Of a DNA stretch of 64,000 nucleotides, positions 62,626-64,000 are shown piece by piece; positions within the stretch are counted from its first letter, which is position 1, and each line of letters opens with the position of its first letter. Made by a program: the position numbers and the translations under genes. Source of the DNA: Mucilaginibacter pankratovii (GTDB taxonomy: Bacteria; Bacteroidota; Bacteroidia; Sphingobacteriales; Sphingobacteriaceae). The notes beneath the pieces were generated by a model. It made no database searches, was not told where the DNA came from, and was given only the letters and a program-made list of their open reading frames with translations. The DNA lies in NCBI RefSeq assembly GCF_014773265.1, contig NZ_JACWMY010000006.1, positions 62,001 to 126,000 on the forward strand. Reading direction: 5' to 3'.

Positions 62626-62769
62626 TTATTTCTTCAGAATAAACCAATAGATAAGCTTATAGATGATGCCCAGCAAAAACATGCTGATAGCAATAGCATT
62701 GATAATATGCATCACCTTAAGGTTAAAACTGGTAGGCCGGTTAGGGTCCTTTTTTCGGAAGAAGTACAT
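62626..62769 (-). CDS. 47-residue single-pass membrane protein
   Basis: MYFFRKKDPNRPTSFNLKVM begins the protein, followed by one membrane helix (about 20-42, INAIAISMFLLGIIYKLIYW) and KK at the end. Basic N-terminus, hydrophobic middle. Too short for most gene finders, but with the right composition. Located between ridA and the OmpA-family gene, both on the same strand. Confidence 0.65.
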   Translation of the reverse strand: MYFFRKKDPNRPTSFNLKVMHIINAIAISMFLLGIIYKLIYWFILKK

Positions 62770-62783
62770 AGTGCAAATTTAAC

Positions 62784-62818
62784 AAAAAAAAGAAAGCCCC
62801 GGGTTATCCGGGGCTTTC
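62784..62818 (-). terminator. Terminator of the OmpA-family gene
   Basis: On the minus strand GAAAGCCCC and GGGGCTTTC pair around GGATAACCC and lead into a run of Ts. Confidence 0.88.
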
Positions 62819-62845
62819 GCTTAATAATATTATTCTAAAGGAATA

Positions 62846-64000
62846 TTATTTTTTGGTGAATGACACACGACGGTTAAGTACGCGGCCTTCTTCAGTTGAG
62901 TTATCAGCAATTGGGCTGGTTTCGCCGTAAGCTTTAACTTTTACTTTAGATGCAGTAACACCAGAGTTAACTAAGTAAGTTTTTACAGAGTTAGCACGGT
63001 CACGTGATAACGACATGTTGTGAGCAGCAGTACCTTCAGATGAAGCGTAACCGTTTACCTGTACAGTTGCACCAGAAGCACGTAAGTCAGCTGAAGTTGC
63101 ATCTAATGCAGGGTAAGATGAAGTACGTAATACTGAGCTGTCAAATTCAAACTGGATGTTTGAGTAAGCAGTACCTTTAGCTGAATCTATCGGAGCAGCA
63201 GCAGCTGGGAACACGATAACGCAACCAGAACCATCAACTACGCTACCGGCAGGAGTGTTAGGGCATTTGTCGAATTGATCAGCAACACCGTCACCGTCAG
63301 AATCTTTCTTCAAATCAGTAACAGCGTTTTCAACGTTAGTTACACGAGTTTTAAGAGCTTCAACTTCTCTGCGCAGTTGTTCGTCGTACAATTCGTCGTA
63401 CATCATAGCTACAGGGTTAACCCAGTCTAAGTTTGGTTTGCCTTTGCCACCTAAAGTGAACTCTAAACCAGCGTAACCGTAAGAGAATTTATCTCTTGTA
63501 TCGCGCTGAGTAGCAGTACCATCAAAGTTGTAACCATCAATAAAGTTCATGGTGTAACCTAAGTTAAGGGCAACCGCATCGGTTAATTTAAATTTAACAC
63601 CAGCACCGATAGGGATAATTAATTCCTTAACAGTCCTTTTAGAGGTGCCGCTACCTGGTTGGCCAGGAGTAGTTGGGTTACCGTTAGCATCGTTTAAGTA
63701 GAAATTGTAAGCGCCTGTACCTGCATTGTACTGAGCAACAGTTTCTGCGTAGCTTGGTTTGTAGAAAGCTAAACCAGCACCACCGGTGATGAAGAAGTTA
63801 ATTGCGTTTTTACGACGGATGTAATCGATAGTAGCAACGTTAACAACACCACTTAAAGTAGCAGAGTAAAATTTAGTTGCGAAAGCAGTTCTGCTGCCGA
63901 TTTGTTGTGGGTTACCGTTATCGTCATTTCTGCCTTTAACTTGTCCGCCGTGTAAATCTAATTGTAAGCCGAATGAGTGAGCTAACTGAGAACGCAAAGA
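62846..64000 (-). CDS. OmpA-family outer-membrane protein, C-terminal part
   Basis: The open frame runs off the window on its 5' side, so the signal peptide and start are missing. Present are an N-terminal barrel half (GAGVKFKLTDAVALNLGYTM), a coiled-coil-like stretch (EQLRREVEALKTRVTNVENA), a thrombospondin-3 type calcium repeat (DSDGDGVADQFDKCPNTPAG) and the OmpA peptidoglycan-binding domain (FEFDSSVLRTSSYPALDATS, LSRDRANSVKTYLVNSGV, RVLNRRVSF). It anchors the outer membrane to the wall and is usually abundant. Confidence 0.94.
   Translation of the reverse strand, partial: SLRSQLAHSFGLQLDLHGGQVKGRNDDNGNPQQIGSRTAFATKFYSATLSGVVNVATIDYIRRKNAINFFITGGAGLAFYKPSYAETVAQYNAGTGAYNFYLNDANGNPTTPGQPGSGTSKRTVKELIIPIGAGVKFKLTDAVALNLGYTMNFIDGYNFDGTATQRDTRDKFSYGYAGLEFTLGGKGKPNLDWVNPVAMMYDELYDEQLRREVEALKTRVTNVENAVTDLKKDSDGDGVADQFDKCPNTPAGSVVDGSGCVIVFPAAAAPIDSAKGTAYSNIQFEFDSSVLRTSSYPALDATSADLRASGATVQVNGYASSEGTAAHNMSLSRDRANSVKTYLVNSGVTASKVKVKAYGETSPIADNSTEEGRVLNRRVSFTKK

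Overview
The window reads as chromosomal DNA of a Bacteroidota bacterium, most likely Sphingobacteriaceae (Mucilaginibacter- or Pedobacter-like). Pointers are the TonB-dependent receptors with carboxypeptidase-D-like N-terminal domains, an OmpA protein with thrombospondin type 3 calcium repeats, DUF4476 and DUF5977 proteins, a NtrC-type regulator with GSFTGA instead of GAFTGA, TAnnTTTG-like -7 boxes, few Shine-Dalgarno sequences, and many palindromic intergenic repeats. No rRNA, tRNA, CRISPR array or transposase was recognised. Assignments rest on reading motifs by eye; no database search was run.

Layout. 1-7.5 kb: the start of polA, DNA repair genes (tag, an alkyltransferase-like protein without catalytic cysteine), trmB, two VOC proteins and a CoA-binding protein, with dispersed repeats between them. 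7.6-11.2 kb: an AT-rich two-gene unit, a MutT-type Nudix enzyme overlapping a 1048-residue PLD/SF2-helicase/DUF3427 protein; this is the best phage-defence candidate. 11.2-18.8 kb: small secreted proteins, a lipoprotein amidase, glnS, a B12-binding domain protein with an enoyl-CoA hydratase, and a family of small outer-membrane barrels including one truncated copy. 18.9-25 kb: a sigma-54 response regulator followed by a free-standing HisKA-like dimerisation domain, an AI-2E family transporter, a YtxH/holin-like envelope operon, an ECF sigma factor, and a small gene broken by a one-base frameshift. 25-31 kb: DinB, a FAD oxidoreductase, a second ECF sigma factor, a VOC protein, an ankyrin protein and a glycosyltransferase.

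31-43.5 kb is a surface-uptake region: two large TonB-dependent receptors and a lipoprotein. Each of the three is preceded by TAACA-type hexamers repeated exactly every 11 bp, the geometry of a Pho box, which suggests one shared activator. An AT-rich two-gene cassette (barrel protein plus DUF5977 secreted protein) sits between two copies of the lipoprotein gene's 3' end, as if inserted there. A winged-helix/XRE fusion regulator follows.

43.5-54.8 kb: sugar and cell-wall glycan genes (a Tat-exported sugar isomerase-like protein divergent from a Nudix-wHTH regulator with a palindrome between them, an esterase, a GH20 hexosaminidase, a PfkB kinase, a polysaccharide deacetylase) and a TetR / small protein / MFS efflux operon with a perfect 20-bp operator. 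55.3-64 kb: a membrane TPR regulator, a second MFS transporter, an M28 peptidase, recG with ridA, a small membrane protein and the C-terminal part of an OmpA-family protein that runs off the window.
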